Assembly (NCBI GenBank): GCA_905235505.1
Contig: CAJOMJ010000027.1
Span: 1-42,328, forward strand
Source of the DNA: Paludibacteraceae bacterium
GTDB taxonomy: Bacteria > Bacteroidota > Bacteroidia > Bacteroidales > Paludibacteraceae
Length of the DNA stretch: 42,328 nt
Direction: 5' to 3'
Within the stretch, counting starts at the first letter, position 1, and every line of letters begins with the position of its first letter. Shown here piece by piece: positions 1-8,626 of the stretch. The notes beneath the pieces were generated by a model. It ran no database searches and had not been told where the DNA came from. It worked only from the letters and a program-made list of their open reading frames with translations. The position numbers and the translations under genes are program-made.

Positions 1-148
1 ATCTGATTATATCGGCACTCACTACAAGAGGTTTGAGGTTTCTTTCCGATACAGACTTCTAATCAATTCATCTTACATTTGCAACATTACCATTTCTGAA
101 GATTCCGGATTCACACAAGAATCTTCTAACAAAGAAAACATTATACTA
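1..148. other. Non-coding left edge
   Basis: No gene is seen here. It is the region downstream of the secreted-protein gene that ends at 149. A 7-bp inverted repeat (98-104 with 120-126, arms GAAGATT/AATCTTC, 15-nt loop) lies just beyond that stop codon. It could be a weak terminator, but no T-rich run follows it on the minus strand. Confidence 0.4.
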
Positions 149-1561
149 CTACTTCACCTCTGCGCCAAGCAGATTGTAGCGCTTGCCGTTGTGGAGGATG
201 AAGAGATTTCCGTCAATGATTTGTTTCTGAGGAGTGTTGACCGAAGATGGAGTATTGTCAACATTATCCGTGATGAGTTTCCAATCAGGACAATTGTTTT
301 CGATTCCGAGATTTGTCGTATCAAATGAATAGAGTATCTCATTATCTTTTGCAACGCAAAGAGTCCACAGACCGGCAGACCCGACATATCCGAAACTATA
401 AGGCCATATTATATTGGGAGTACCTATTCCTTGAATCCATTTTGTAGAATAATCTGTAACTACTTGTCCGTCTTCATGTTTGATACAGCATGATATATTC
501 AAGTGTATTCTGCCGTCTACTACTTCTTTGCTTTCAACAAGATATCCGACAAATGTATTTCCTTCCATGACATCGGTATACTCGTGCGAATCCGTAAATT
601 TGAAATACGCATCTTTAATAGTATCACCCACTTCTGCAGAGAAGTCATAAAGCAGATATTCTGTGTCAAGATTATGCCAATACACTTTCATCCCGTCTGC
701 TGTTTGCCGCAATGCACCGATGCAAGAATCTGTATAGTTATATTTAGTATCGGTATATGTAAGTTTGCGGAAAGACGTACCATTTATGACAGTGTCTTCT
801 GTCAAGTGCAATTCTACGCTATAGTATTCCGATTGTGGTGTCAGTATTGGTTCCACTCCCACTCCGTACCATGTGTCAGCAACGGGAGGTATGTATGTAC
901 ATCCCACTGAATCTGCCACTGTAGTCGAGAAGATCAGGATATCCTTGTCATACACACATGTCAGTACGGGTAACGGTTGCGGCACACGCTCATAGATTTC
1001 GTACATACGATACCCTATTTCTGTCAAGCCGCCTATTCCTTCTATCCAGATATCCGAGTAATTGGTGATGTATTCATCAAAAAAAGGATATTGTTTACTG
1101 TCTTCCCAATCTTCATATTTCTCCTTCAAGGCAATATTGTCAACAAAGATTCGTTTCCTGCCAAGTATCTCGTCTATTGCAGTGACCACAAACTTCGCAC
1201 TATTTGTCCACGACTGGTATGCTTCGACAGTGTCATTGACGTTTAAATTGAATTTATATAAAAGTTGCTCGGTCTCATCATTTGGTCTGCGGATATAAAC
1301 AGACTGCTCTGCGATGTCCTCACGGCAAAATACATTACTTGACTCAGCCCGTATTATTTTATATGTATTGCCACCAATGACGGTGTCAGCACCCACTGTC
1401 TGGTAATATGTTGAAGGATAGATATGATATGGCGGGTTGTAACCACCACCCATTAAATACATATTCCATTGCCTGCCCTCTACCAACATAGGCTCATACC
1501 CGGATGCCGTTACAGAAACGCACATCATCAATAAAACCATAAAATAGTAAGTCTTTTTCAT
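149..1561 (-). CDS. Secreted two-repeat protein with type IX-like sorting tail
   Basis: The 470-residue product is predicted to be exported; the function is not recognised. Residues 1 to about 21 form a signal peptide (MKKTYYFMVLLMMCVSVTASG). The mature part looks internally duplicated. Each half carries a DTVI-G-(N/T)-(T/S) segment (DTVIGGNTYK; DTVINGTSFR), then WI(E/Q)GIG, then a (C)V(Y/A)KD-(I/E)-LIFS-type strand. The last ~20 residues (GNLFILHNGKRYNLLG) match the short tails found at the C-terminus of Bacteroidota cell-surface proteins and resemble the end of the giant LamG protein in this window (RHGVRYDVTGRKLTE). I infer export by the type IX system or a related surface route. The gene is monocistronic, with its own TTG-N20-TACCTTTG promoter about 43 bp upstream of the ATG. 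Confidence 0.8.
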   Translation of the reverse strand: MKKTYYFMVLLMMCVSVTASGYEPMLVEGRQWNMYLMGGGYNPPYHIYPSTYYQTVGADTVIGGNTYKIIRAESSNVFCREDIAEQSVYIRRPNDETEQLLYKFNLNVNDTVEAYQSWTNSAKFVVTAIDEILGRKRIFVDNIALKEKYEDWEDSKQYPFFDEYITNYSDIWIEGIGGLTEIGYRMYEIYERVPQPLPVLTCVYDKDILIFSTTVADSVGCTYIPPVADTWYGVGVEPILTPQSEYYSVELHLTEDTVINGTSFRKLTYTDTKYNYTDSCIGALRQTADGMKVYWHNLDTEYLLYDFSAEVGDTIKDAYFKFTDSHEYTDVMEGNTFVGYLVESKEVVDGRIHLNISCCIKHEDGQVVTDYSTKWIQGIGTPNIIWPYSFGYVGSAGLWTLCVAKDNEILYSFDTTNLGIENNCPDWKLITDNVDNTPSSVNTPQKQIIDGNLFILHNGKRYNLLGAEVK

Positions 1562-1603
1562 ATTTACTCCTTTCTTTTATTTGGTTAATAATCTTAACGG
1601 GTG

Positions 1604-1636
1604 CAAAGGTAAATATAAATATTCATTTTCGCAAAA
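1604..1636 (-). promoter_or_regulatory. Bacteroidota-type promoter for the secreted-protein gene
   Basis: Minus strand: TTTTG (-33 element) at 1632-1636, a 20-bp spacer, then TACCTTTG (-7 element, consensus TAnnTTTG) at 1604-1611. Transcription would start near 1597, giving a leader of about 35 nt before the ATG at 1561. Confidence 0.75.
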
Positions 1637-1787
1637 AAAACCATATTTCAGCAAAATAATACATATATGACCAATTCATGATATGTTGTCACAGTGAAAC
1701 AGTTTGTGCCAATGCGAGTAGGAATTATAATAAACAAGAAGTAGGATTGCTTGCCGGAATTATCAACAAATCAGTGCAATAACAGTA

Positions 1788-3695
1788 CTACAATATAATC
1801 TCGACAGAGCAGTTTCTGGCAGTAGAGACAGGGATATTTTGAAGAGAGGCTGTGCGGATAATGTCATCCGCCCTATATTGAGGCACGGACGAGAGTACGA
1901 CTACCTGAGCGGCATTGGTCATCCCGAGTGCCGTATCGGCAGAAGGGTTGCCCTTGCCGGCAAAGAGGAGGATATCTGCGGGCAGAGACGAGCGGAATAG
2001 CAGTTTGTCTCCTTTGTCGGGGGAGAGAAGGAGGAAGCGGCGGTCGTTAATACTGAAAGCAGCAGCCTCGCAGGCAGAGAGGTCAACGGTATGTACTTGA
2101 CTTATCATCTGTTTCTTTCTGAGGGGCTCGGTCAGTTGCAGAGCGGCATCGAGACTGTCGGAACAGACAGTACAGGTTCTGCCGTGCTGATGAAGGACGA
2201 GACTATAGGGGTAGGAGTTATAGACATAAGTATGGTCAGATTCGCTTATTTGCTTCAGATGCGCTATGTGGAGTATGACTATGATAGTGAGTGAGGCTGC
2301 AAATGAGACGAGCCACTGCCATTTTTCCCGATGAATAGATAGGGCAAGGAGAGACAGAGCAATGACGAAGACGAAGAGAATGGCAGGTGTGATACTAAGG
2401 TTGGAGGTGGAGAAAGGCAGGTCTTCGATGGCAGAGACGACATAGTTCATTGCCCGAGCGAGCAACTTGAGAGGCAGGGCGACATAAGCAGCGAGAGGTG
2501 TGGCGGCAAAGAGAGCAAAGAGAATAGAGAAGATGATGATGAGATAGGCAAGAGGAATGACGAAGAAGTTGGTAACGGCGAAACAGTTGCTTGTCTGTGA
2601 GAAGAACCAGAGGGTTGCGGGGAGTGTGCCCAACCATGCGGAGACAGAGACGGCAAGGAGTTGCCAGATCTTGCGAACGAGACCGTTGCTGAAAGAGAGG
2701 ATGTGCTCTATCTTCGAATAGAAAAGGAGAATACCGATAACTGCGGAATAGCTGAGACAGAAACTGACGGAGAAAAGGGCATACGGTTCGATGACGAGAT
2801 TGACAAAGGCTGCGGCAGCAAGGGTATTGAAGGAGACAGCGTCTCTGCCTGCTGCAGTTCCGACTGAGGCGATGGTAATCATGAGTGCGGCCCGCATTAC
2901 GCTTGGCGAGAGACCTGTAAGAAAAGCATAGAGCCAGATAAAGAGCAGTGCGAGAAGAGTTACGAGCCAACGCCGTTTCTTATGTTTGTAGAGCAATGGG
3001 CAGAGTCCGAAAAGGGTAAGAATGTTCATAATGATAAAGAACACGACTCCGGTGTGCAGACCACTGACGGCGAGAACATGTGCTGCACCTGCGGCAGAGA
3101 ACCGTTGGCGGGTTTCATAGGGGAGTTCGTTGCGGTCGCCTACTGCCATAGCGGCTACTATGCCAAGTTCATCGTCGGAGAGTCCTGCAAGGCGCAGGTG
3201 AGAGACGAACCAATGCCGACAACGGTCAGCGATGGCAGATGGTGTATTGATTGGGCGGTGAGAAATAACAAACCACTCGTTTTCATCGAGAAAAATAACA
3301 CCTGAGAAACCTTTTCTCAGGAGGTAAGTGTCATAGTCGAACTCATAAGGATTGCCACGATTGGAATGTGAGAGAGAGGCGGAAGCGAGGAGAATGTCAC
3401 CTTGACGAAGAAGCAGGCTGAGAGAGTCTTTATGCACATATAAAATGACCTTTTCATCGAGGATTTTGGAGGTGGAGGAGTCTTTTTCAGAGAGCAGTTT
3501 TGCTTCTATCTTAAGAGTTTTCTCACGCTGCTGCGGCACAGAGAGCAGTTGAATCTGGTATATACGGTCGGCATTATCAGCAGGCGGGAGAGAGAGCGGG
3601 TGAAGATGACTATAAAGAATTATTGCCGCTACGAGGGGTAGCAGCAATAATACGAACGGTATTTTACGGAATACCTTCATTGCGTGAAGCGTCAT
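1788..3695 (-). CDS. comEC: ComEC/Rec2-family membrane protein (DNA uptake channel)
   Basis: A 635-residue polytopic membrane protein of the ComEC/Rec2 family, which is known as the inner-membrane channel for single-stranded DNA in natural transformation. Two N-terminal hydrophobic stretches flank a soluble DUF4131-like region (residues ~45-160). The competence domain follows, with the family signature AVSGLHTG near residue 210 and about eight membrane segments to residue ~480. The C-terminal ~150 residues are soluble but do not show an intact metallo-beta-lactamase HxHxDH motif, so the nuclease-like domain is absent or degenerate. The start overlaps the rpe stop by four bases (ATGA), implying translational coupling. 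An internal start at Met6 is possible. No other competence genes are visible here, so transformation is only a family-level inference. Confidence 0.9.
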   Translation of the reverse strand: MTLHAMKVFRKIPFVLLLLPLVAAIILYSHLHPLSLPPADNADRIYQIQLLSVPQQREKTLKIEAKLLSEKDSSTSKILDEKVILYVHKDSLSLLLRQGDILLASASLSHSNRGNPYEFDYDTYLLRKGFSGVIFLDENEWFVISHRPINTPSAIADRCRHWFVSHLRLAGLSDDELGIVAAMAVGDRNELPYETRQRFSAAGAAHVLAVSGLHTGVVFFIIMNILTLFGLCPLLYKHKKRRWLVTLLALLFIWLYAFLTGLSPSVMRAALMITIASVGTAAGRDAVSFNTLAAAAFVNLVIEPYALFSVSFCLSYSAVIGILLFYSKIEHILSFSNGLVRKIWQLLAVSVSAWLGTLPATLWFFSQTSNCFAVTNFFVIPLAYLIIIFSILFALFAATPLAAYVALPLKLLARAMNYVVSAIEDLPFSTSNLSITPAILFVFVIALSLLALSIHREKWQWLVSFAASLTIIVILHIAHLKQISESDHTYVYNSYPYSLVLHQHGRTCTVCSDSLDAALQLTEPLRKKQMISQVHTVDLSACEAAAFSINDRRFLLLSPDKGDKLLFRSSLPADILLFAGKGNPSADTALGMTNAAQVVVLSSVPQYRADDIIRTASLQNIPVSTARNCSVEIIL

Positions 3696-4345
3696 AGTTC
3701 ACCTTTGAGGCGCAGAATCTCTTTCTCGGGGTTCTTGGCACGAAAGACAGCACTGCCTGCCACGAGTACGTCAGCACCCGCCTCCCATAGTTGTCCGGCA
3801 TTGCCGGTATTGACACCTCCGTCAATCTCTATGAGTGTAGAAAGCCCGTTTTCATCGATAAACTTGCGCACGGTACGCAGTCTTGAGAGAGTCTCAGGAA
3901 TGAAGCGTTGCCCTCCATATCCGGCATAGACAGACATGAGCAGCACCATATCAACTTCAGCCACATAGGGGAGGAGACGGTCGAGAGAGATGTCGGGGTT
4001 GACGGTGAGACAAGTGCGGCACCCTTTCTTGCGGATAAGGTCAAGAACGGGGCGAGGGTCATCGACGGCTTCGGAGTGGAAGCCGATACTCCATGCGCCT
4101 GCATCAGCGAAGCGCTCGACATAACGCTCGGGGTGAGTAATCATGAGGTGCACATCAAGAGGTTTGGTGCACTCCTTTCGAAGCACCTCCATGATAGGAA
4201 AACCGAAGGAGATGTTGGGTACAAAGACACCGTCCATGACATCTACATGCAGCCACTCCGCCTGACTACGATTGATCATTTGAATATCATCGGATAGGTG
4301 GGCAAAGTCAGCCGAGAGCATTGAGGGAGAGATGATACGAGCCAT
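3692..4345 (-). CDS. rpe: Ribulose-phosphate 3-epimerase
   Basis: A 217-residue TIM-barrel enzyme that interconverts D-ribulose 5-phosphate and D-xylulose 5-phosphate in the pentose phosphate pathway. Family hallmarks are all present: ISPSMLSADFAHL at the N-terminus, LHVDVMDGVFVPNISFG with the metal-binding HVDVMDG, VHLMITHPERY, the MSVYAGYGGQRFIPE loop, and IEIDGGVN followed by AGADVLVAGSAVF for phosphate binding. The length is normal. It lies between the TerB/DnaJ gene (19-bp gap) and comEC (4-bp overlap), so it is almost certainly cotranscribed with both. MSVYAG replaces the more usual MSVNPG; this is a Bacteroidota-type variation. Confidence 0.96.
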   Translation of the reverse strand: MARIISPSMLSADFAHLSDDIQMINRSQAEWLHVDVMDGVFVPNISFGFPIMEVLRKECTKPLDVHLMITHPERYVERFADAGAWSIGFHSEAVDDPRPVLDLIRKKGCRTCLTVNPDISLDRLLPYVAEVDMVLLMSVYAGYGGQRFIPETLSRLRTVRKFIDENGLSTLIEIDGGVNTGNAGQLWEAGADVLVAGSAVFRAKNPEKEILRLKGEL

Positions 4346-4364
4346 GCGTGTGAGAATAAGAGTG

Positions 4365-5144
4365 TCAGTTAATGCCCCTGAGGGTTTTAATATATTCGTA
4401 TGCTTCGTTTATTGCGCGGAACTTCTCTGTAGCGCGTTGCTTGACATCATCGCCTGCGGACGCCACTTTGTCAGGGTGGTACTTCATAGCCATGCGCCGA
4501 TAGGCCTTCTTTACCTCTTCGTCGGTGGCAGAGGAGTCTATCTCAAGAGCCAGGTATGCCCAGTTGGGGTCACGCTGCTTGCCGTAGAGGGCGAGAAGTG
4601 AACGATAGTCGGCATTGCTGAGTCCGAGTGCTGAAGATATCTGTTCGATGACATACTCCTCTTGGGAAGCATATTCGCCATCGGCATGTGCAAGGTCAAG
4701 AAGAAAATGCAGTATCTCGAGGCGAGTGGAGTAATTGACATTGACGCGAATCTGTTGTGCGATGCGGACATGGTCGATATTCTGCTTGAGGAGTTCCTGC
4801 AACATCTTGAGTGCATCTTTAGCCTCAGGTTCAGTATAGTTCTTGAGGAGAAACTGCTTTACCAGATTGAGTTCCTGCTTTTTGACATGCCCGTCAGCCT
4901 TCATGACGCAGGAGATGAGAACGAGAATGCTGACACGGATATCGCCTTGCGTCGGTCGTTGATTGCGGTTCTGCCTGCTCTGATTGGCAGATTGGGAGGT
5001 ATTGTTGTCGCTAAAGCCGCCGGCATGCGGAAGCGACTTGATACCATCGTCAAACAGACTTGCCAGCACAACTCCTATGACAGCCCCGATAGGGCCACCG
5101 AGAACGAACCCGAGACCTCCTAATATCCATTTGCCAAGAGACAT
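4365..5144 (-). CDS. TerB/DnaJ-domain protein (DjlA-like)
   Basis: A 259-residue protein with three parts. The N-terminal ~30 residues form a glycine-rich hydrophobic segment (GGLGFVLGGPIGAVIGVVLA) that should insert in or associate with the membrane. A TerB-like helical domain spans about residues 68-180 (DIRVSILVLISCVMKADGHV). A C-terminal J-domain (residues ~194-259) has the HPD motif in YHPDKV. The order resembles DjlA, a membrane-anchored DnaK co-chaperone, so it probably recruits Hsp70 to a membrane-linked substrate. The substrate is unknown. It is 19 bp upstream of rpe and downstream of nagB on the same strand, which suggests a mixed housekeeping operon. Confidence 0.88.
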   Translation of the reverse strand: MSLGKWILGGLGFVLGGPIGAVIGVVLASLFDDGIKSLPHAGGFSDNNTSQSANQSRQNRNQRPTQGDIRVSILVLISCVMKADGHVKKQELNLVKQFLLKNYTEPEAKDALKMLQELLKQNIDHVRIAQQIRVNVNYSTRLEILHFLLDLAHADGEYASQEEYVIEQISSALGLSNADYRSLLALYGKQRDPNWAYLALEIDSSATDEEVKKAYRRMAMKYHPDKVASAGDDVKQRATEKFRAINEAYEYIKTLRGIN

Positions 5145-5196
5145 GAGCCGAAAGAAGTGTGTTTAATGTTCAATAGACAGTTGCAGTTTGTATGCC

Positions 5197-5234
5197 CTGA
5201 GAGATACCCCAATAAGGGTATTTTCTATTCTCAG
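5197..5234 (-). terminator. Hairpin at the 3' end of nagB
   Basis: Inner stem ATACCC (5204-5209) with GGGTAT (5216-5221), extended by CTGAGA (5197-5202) with TCTCAG (5229-5234) across an asymmetric bulge. It sits on the nagB stop codon. No strong U-tract follows on the minus strand, so termination is uncertain and read-through into the TerB/DnaJ gene is plausible. Confidence 0.35.
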
Positions 5235-6022
5235 AGGTTATCTTTCTCGATGTCGAGGAAATACTTGTAAGTGCCGACACGCAGTTCGTCGCAAGAGGCT
5301 TCGTCGCAGACAATGATAGCGCGCTGGTGCATCTGCAGGGTGGAGATTGTCCACATGTGAGATACTGCACCTTCGACCGCATGCTGCAAAGCGCGGGCTT
5401 TGTTATGACCGTTAATCATGACGAGCACTTCTTTGGCATCCATGACGGTGCCGACACCAACGGTGAGAGCAGTCTTGGGTACGAGATTGACATCACCTCC
5501 GAAGAAGCGTGAATTGGCTATGATAGTATCGGCGTTGAGTTCTTTTTTACGGGTGCGGGAAGTGAGTGAAGAGCCGGGTTCGTTGAAGGCGATATGCCCG
5601 TCTTGTCCGACACCGGTGAGGAAGAGGTCAATGCCGCCGTAGTAGCGTATCTTCTCTTCGTAGCGCGCACACTCGGCTTCGAGGTCATGAGCGTTGCCGT
5701 TGAGGATATTTACATTGTCTTTCTTGATGTCGATATGCGAGAAGAGGTTTTCCCACATAAAAGTGTGATAGCTCTCGGGATGGTCTTCCGGAAGACCTAC
5801 ATACTCGTCCATGTTGAAAGTAACGACATTGCGGAAGCTTACTTCACCTGCCTCATACAGGCGTATGAGTTCCTTGTATGTACCAATAGGAGTACTGCCA
5901 GTGGGTAATCCGAGTATAAAAGGTTTGCTCTCCTTAGGTTTAGCCTCGTTGATACGACGTGCTACATAGGCGGCTGTCCACTTGCTGACTGCCTCATAAT
6001 CGGGTTCGATGATTAGTCTCAT
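5231..6022 (-). CDS. nagB: Glucosamine-6-phosphate deaminase
   Basis: A 263-residue cytosolic enzyme that converts glucosamine 6-phosphate to fructose 6-phosphate and ammonia in amino-sugar catabolism. Signatures are [16 protein letters not shown] (phosphate loop), [18 protein letters not shown] (catalytic Asp and active-site loop) and [17 protein letters not shown], with the catalytic Asp-His-Glu set. The length matches the family (~260-270). The start is the first ATG after a leader of about 44 nt from a well-formed promoter. That promoter is arranged head-to-head and symmetrically with the promoter of the divergent dgt gene. Confidence 0.97.
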   Translation of the reverse strand: MRLIIEPDYEAVSKWTAAYVARRINEAKPKESKPFILGLPTGSTPIGTYKELIRLYEAGEVSFRNVVTFNMDEYVGLPEDHPESYHTFMWENLFSHIDIKKDNVNILNGNAHDLEAECARYEEKIRYYGGIDLFLTGVGQDGHIAFNEPGSSLTSRTRKKELNADTIIANSRFFGGDVNLVPKTALTVGVGTVMDAKEVLVMINGHNKARALQHAVEGAVSHMWTISTLQMHQRAIIVCDEASCDELRVGTYKYFLDIEKDNL

Positions 6023-6068
6023 GGTGATTTATGAATTATTCAGGGTTGATATATTTATTGTCTTATGG

Positions 6069-6104
6069 TTTGCAAAGGTAATAAATAATTTGTATCTTTG
6101 CAAA
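6069..6104. promoter_or_regulatory. Symmetrical divergent promoter of nagB and dgt
   Basis: Plus strand (dgt): TTTG 6069-6072, 20-bp spacer, TATCTTTG 6093-6100. Minus strand (nagB): TTTG, complement of 6101-6104, 20-bp spacer, TACCTTTG, complement of 6073-6080. The whole is a dyad, TTTGCAAAG ... CTTTGCAAA. The -33 element of each promoter therefore lies next to, and on the opposite strand from, the -7 element of the other. The two RNA polymerase sites overlap almost completely. Confidence 0.8.
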
Positions 6105-6141
6105 TCAAAATAACACTTCACCCTAAAATAACATATAACAG

Positions 6142-7452
6142 ATGATTTGGCAAGAGTTGATAACTACATTAAGGTATGGTCAGGAGAACTGGCACAGACC
6201 CAATCCGGATATCCGCAACGAGTTTCAGCGGGATTTCGACAGGCTTATATTCTCAGCTCCGTTCCGCAGGCTGCAGAACAAGACACAGGTGTTTCCACTG
6301 CCAGGGTCAGTGTTTGTGCACAACAGACTGACTCACTCGCTTGAAGTGAGTTGTGTAGGCAGGTCGTTGGGAAACAATGTGTCGAAAGCACTGAAAGAGA
6401 AGTATGGGAACAAGGACGGATATGAGCTGGTGTTCGAGCCTTTTGGCGAGATAGTTTCGGCCGCCTGTTTGGCTCACGACATGGGCAATCCGCCGTTTGG
6501 TCATTCGGGAGAGAGGGCTATACAGACATATTTCTCAGAGGGCAGCGGTCTGCAATACAAAGATGTTCTGACGGCTGAGGAGTGGGCGGACTGCATCAGG
6601 TTCGAAGGTAATGCCAATGCATTCAGAATACTGACACACAAGTTCAACGGCAGAAGAGAAGGCGGGTTTGTACTCACGTACTCAACGATAGCGTCAGTAG
6701 TGAAATATCCGTACACGGCAAAGAACTCTCCGAAGAAGAAATTCGGGTTCTTCACGGACGACAAGCAAGGTTGGGCACGCATTTCAGGGGAGCTCGGTGT
6801 GCCTGACAGCACTCGTTTTCCGCTGGTATATCTTGTGGAGGCGGCAGACGATATATGTTACGAGATAATGGATATAGAAGATGCTCACAAGTTGAGAATA
6901 CTGACTACAGAACAGACAAAAGAGCTGCTGTTGGGTTTTCTTGACGAAGAGCGTAAGGCGCACAAGAAAGAGATGATGCAGCGGGTGGCCGACACAAATG
7001 AGCAGATAGCCTATCTGCGTTCGTCGGTGATAGGAGAACTGATAGAGGCTTGTGCGGAGGCGTTTGTAAGAAACGAGGAGTTGATATTGGCAGGCACGAT
7101 GAAAGGTTCGCTGATAGACAATATTGCTGACGAGAGACTGAAAAAGGCATACAAGAAGTGTGTTGACGTGTCAGTGGAAAAAATATACAGCAGCAGTGAG
7201 GTGCTTGATGTGGAACTTGCAGGTTACAAGATAATCTATATTCTGATGGAGGAGTTGATGCACGCCGTATTCACGCCTGAGAAGGAGTATTCGAAACGCC
7301 TGCTGCAGCGGATACCGCAGCAATATGACGTGTATGCGGAGACGGAATACGGGAAGATATTGGCAGTGCTTGACTATATATCAGGCATGACAGATGTGTA
7401 CGCTTTGGATTTGTATCAGAAGATAACAGGTATGGCATTGCCGAAAGTGTAG
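6142..7452 (+). CDS. dgt: Deoxyguanosinetriphosphate triphosphohydrolase
   Basis: A 436-residue HD-domain dNTPase expected to hydrolyse dGTP (and perhaps other dNTPs) to the nucleoside and tripolyphosphate. It has the family start FRRLQNKTQVFPL, then HNRLTHSLEVS (first metal His and contact residues) and AACLAHDMGNPPFGHSGE, which carries the HD doublet. EAADDICYEIMDIEDAH provides the distal Asp. The length is typical. It is preceded by a strong Bacteroidota promoter (leader about 35 nt). It may be read into the DNA-repair genes that follow on the same strand, since only ~70 bp separate its stop from the next start. dGTPases can also act in phage defence in some bacteria, but nothing here shows that role. 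Confidence 0.96.
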   Translation: MIWQELITTLRYGQENWHRPNPDIRNEFQRDFDRLIFSAPFRRLQNKTQVFPLPGSVFVHNRLTHSLEVSCVGRSLGNNVSKALKEKYGNKDGYELVFEPFGEIVSAACLAHDMGNPPFGHSGERAIQTYFSEGSGLQYKDVLTAEEWADCIRFEGNANAFRILTHKFNGRREGGFVLTYSTIASVVKYPYTAKNSPKKKFGFFTDDKQGWARISGELGVPDSTRFPLVYLVEAADDICYEIMDIEDAHKLRILTTEQTKELLLGFLDEERKAHKKEMMQRVADTNEQIAYLRSSVIGELIEACAEAFVRNEELILAGTMKGSLIDNIADERLKKAYKKCVDVSVEKIYSSSEVLDVELAGYKIIYILMEELMHAVFTPEKEYSKRLLQRIPQQYDVYAETEYGKILAVLDYISGMTDVYALDLYQKITGMALPKV

Positions 7453-7522
7453 GCAGAGAAGGACGAACTACTCTTTTTAACTTACGTAGAGATGCGACAC
7501 CGGCACGTCTCAAGTGCAAGAA

Positions 7523-8113
7523 ATGTATGAAAATCCAAACATAGAACTACACCCATTGCGCCCGTTTCTGCCGCCTAATGCACAGATACTGATATTGGGA
7601 AGTTTTCCGCCGCCAAAGCAGCGGTGGTGCATGTCGTTCTTCTACCCTAACCCGCAGAATGACATGTGGCGGATTATGGGACAGATTTTCTATGGCGACA
7701 AGATGAGGTTTGTGGAACAAGGTGCTAAGACGGGCTTTTGTTACGAAGAGATTGTAGCTTTCTGTCAAGAAAAAGGCATTGCTATCTTCGACACAGCGCA
7801 GGCCGTCATCCGCTTGCAAGGAAATGCCGCAGACGAGCATTTGGAGATTGTGGAGCGAACTGACACTACTGCATTGTTGCAACAAATACCACTCTGCCAT
7901 GACATCTGCTGCACCGGAGGAAAAGCTGCGCAAACGCTCGCAGAGACACTACAATCTGACATGCCCAAAGCCGGTGAATATATCAAAACGAACCTTGCTG
8001 ACAGAACTGTCCGCTTCTGGAGAATGCCGTCATCTTCACGCGCCTATCCACTATCTTTTGACAAGAAAGTCGCTGCATACAGGCAGATGTTTCAAGCAAT
8101 CGGTATGCTATGA
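7523..8113 (+). CDS. Uracil/hypoxanthine-DNA glycosylase-like protein
   Basis: A 196-residue protein of the uracil-DNA glycosylase superfamily. The N-terminal segment ILILGSFPPPKQRW, followed by FFYPNPQNDMWRIM, corresponds to the GSFP...YY-x-P-x-N-x-FW block of the hypoxanthine-DNA-glycosylase-like (TIGR04274-type) branch. It would excise deaminated bases from DNA; the exact substrate is inferred only. The C-terminal RFWRMPSSSRAYPLSFDKK matches the S-SP/S-R-type end of the family. The ATG at 7523 is chosen; an in-frame GTG at 7514 would add three residues. The stop overlaps the alkyltransferase start by four bases (ATGA), so the two DNA-repair proteins are translationally coupled. Confidence 0.82.
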   Translation: MYENPNIELHPLRPFLPPNAQILILGSFPPPKQRWCMSFFYPNPQNDMWRIMGQIFYGDKMRFVEQGAKTGFCYEEIVAFCQEKGIAIFDTAQAVIRLQGNAADEHLEIVERTDTTALLQQIPLCHDICCTGGKAAQTLAETLQSDMPKAGEYIKTNLADRTVRFWRMPSSSRAYPLSFDKKVAAYRQMFQAIGML

Positions 8114-8586
8114 AAATCCACGCCTCCACATATTATTCTTCTTTGGGTACTATCGTCATGGAAACCGACGGGCAGATGCTCACAAGCTTGCGGTTTACAG
8201 AAGAGGGGCTAGAAACTGATTCTACGGGCAATAACCGCTCCGCCGTAGCAATACCTGTTATTACTGAAACCCGGCAATGGTTAGACGATTATTTTGCCGG
8301 AAAACCGCCGTCCGGCCTCCCGCCGCTCAAACCTCACGGAACAGCTTTTCAGCAAAGAGTTTGGCAGGCACTGCTTAACATCGGGTATGGTCAGACCAAG
8401 ACATACGCAGAGATTGCCGACATAGTAGGGTGCAAGTCCGCACAGGCGGTCGGGCAGGCGGTCGGGCACAATCCTATTGCACTGATTATCCCTTGTCACC
8501 GCGTTGTAGCGGCTAACGGCAAACTCGGCGGCTATGCCTTCGGAACAGAGAAAAAGAAACAACTGCTGGAAATTGAACAGCAATAG
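8110..8586 (+). CDS. ogt: Methylated-DNA-[protein]-cysteine S-methyltransferase
   Basis: A 158-residue Ogt/MGMT-type suicide alkyltransferase that removes alkyl groups from O6-guanine and O4-thymine. The C-terminal domain has the FQQRVWQALLNIGYGQTKTY helix-turn-helix region with the arginine finger region, then AVGQAVGHNPIALIIPCHRVV with the acceptor Cys in PCHR, then LGGYAFG. The N-terminal domain is short, as is normal for the ~160-residue Ogt form, and no AdaA-type domain is attached. It overlaps the glycosylase gene by four bases and ends one base before a strong promoter that serves the DUF488 genes. Confidence 0.95.
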   Translation: MKIHASTYYSSLGTIVMETDGQMLTSLRFTEEGLETDSTGNNRSAVAIPVITETRQWLDDYFAGKPPSGLPPLKPHGTAFQQRVWQALLNIGYGQTKTYAEIADIVGCKSAQAVGQAVGHNPIALIIPCHRVVAANGKLGGYAFGTEKKKQLLEIEQQ

Positions 8587-8617
8587 TTGCATAAGTGCAA
8601 GAAATGCATTATTTTTG
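8587..8617 (+). promoter_or_regulatory. Promoter of the DUF488-helicase unit
   Basis: TTG 8587-8589, 20-bp spacer, TATTTTTG 8610-8617, an exact TAnnTTTG match starting right after the ogt stop. Transcription would begin at about 8622-8625 while the ATG is at 8627, so the mRNA may be almost leaderless. The spacer holds AAGTGCAAGAAATG (8593-8606), which recurs exactly at 7512-7525 over the glycosylase start. Confidence 0.72.
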
Positions 8618-8626
8618 CAAAACTAT

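Noticed and set aside
74-81. TACATTTG as a plus-strand promoter at the left edge
   Set aside because: No TTG lies 19-21 bp upstream, and it would read into the back of a minus-strand gene.
2395-2970. A 191-codon minus-strand frame within comEC
   Set aside because: It shares the strand with comEC in another frame; the comEC frame has the membrane segments and the AVSGLHTG motif, while this one is Arg/Ser/Cys-rich noise.
8534-8626. Longer N-terminus for the first DUF488 protein
   Set aside because: It would sit inside ogt in another frame; the DUF488 family pattern begins at the Met at 8627, just after a promoter.
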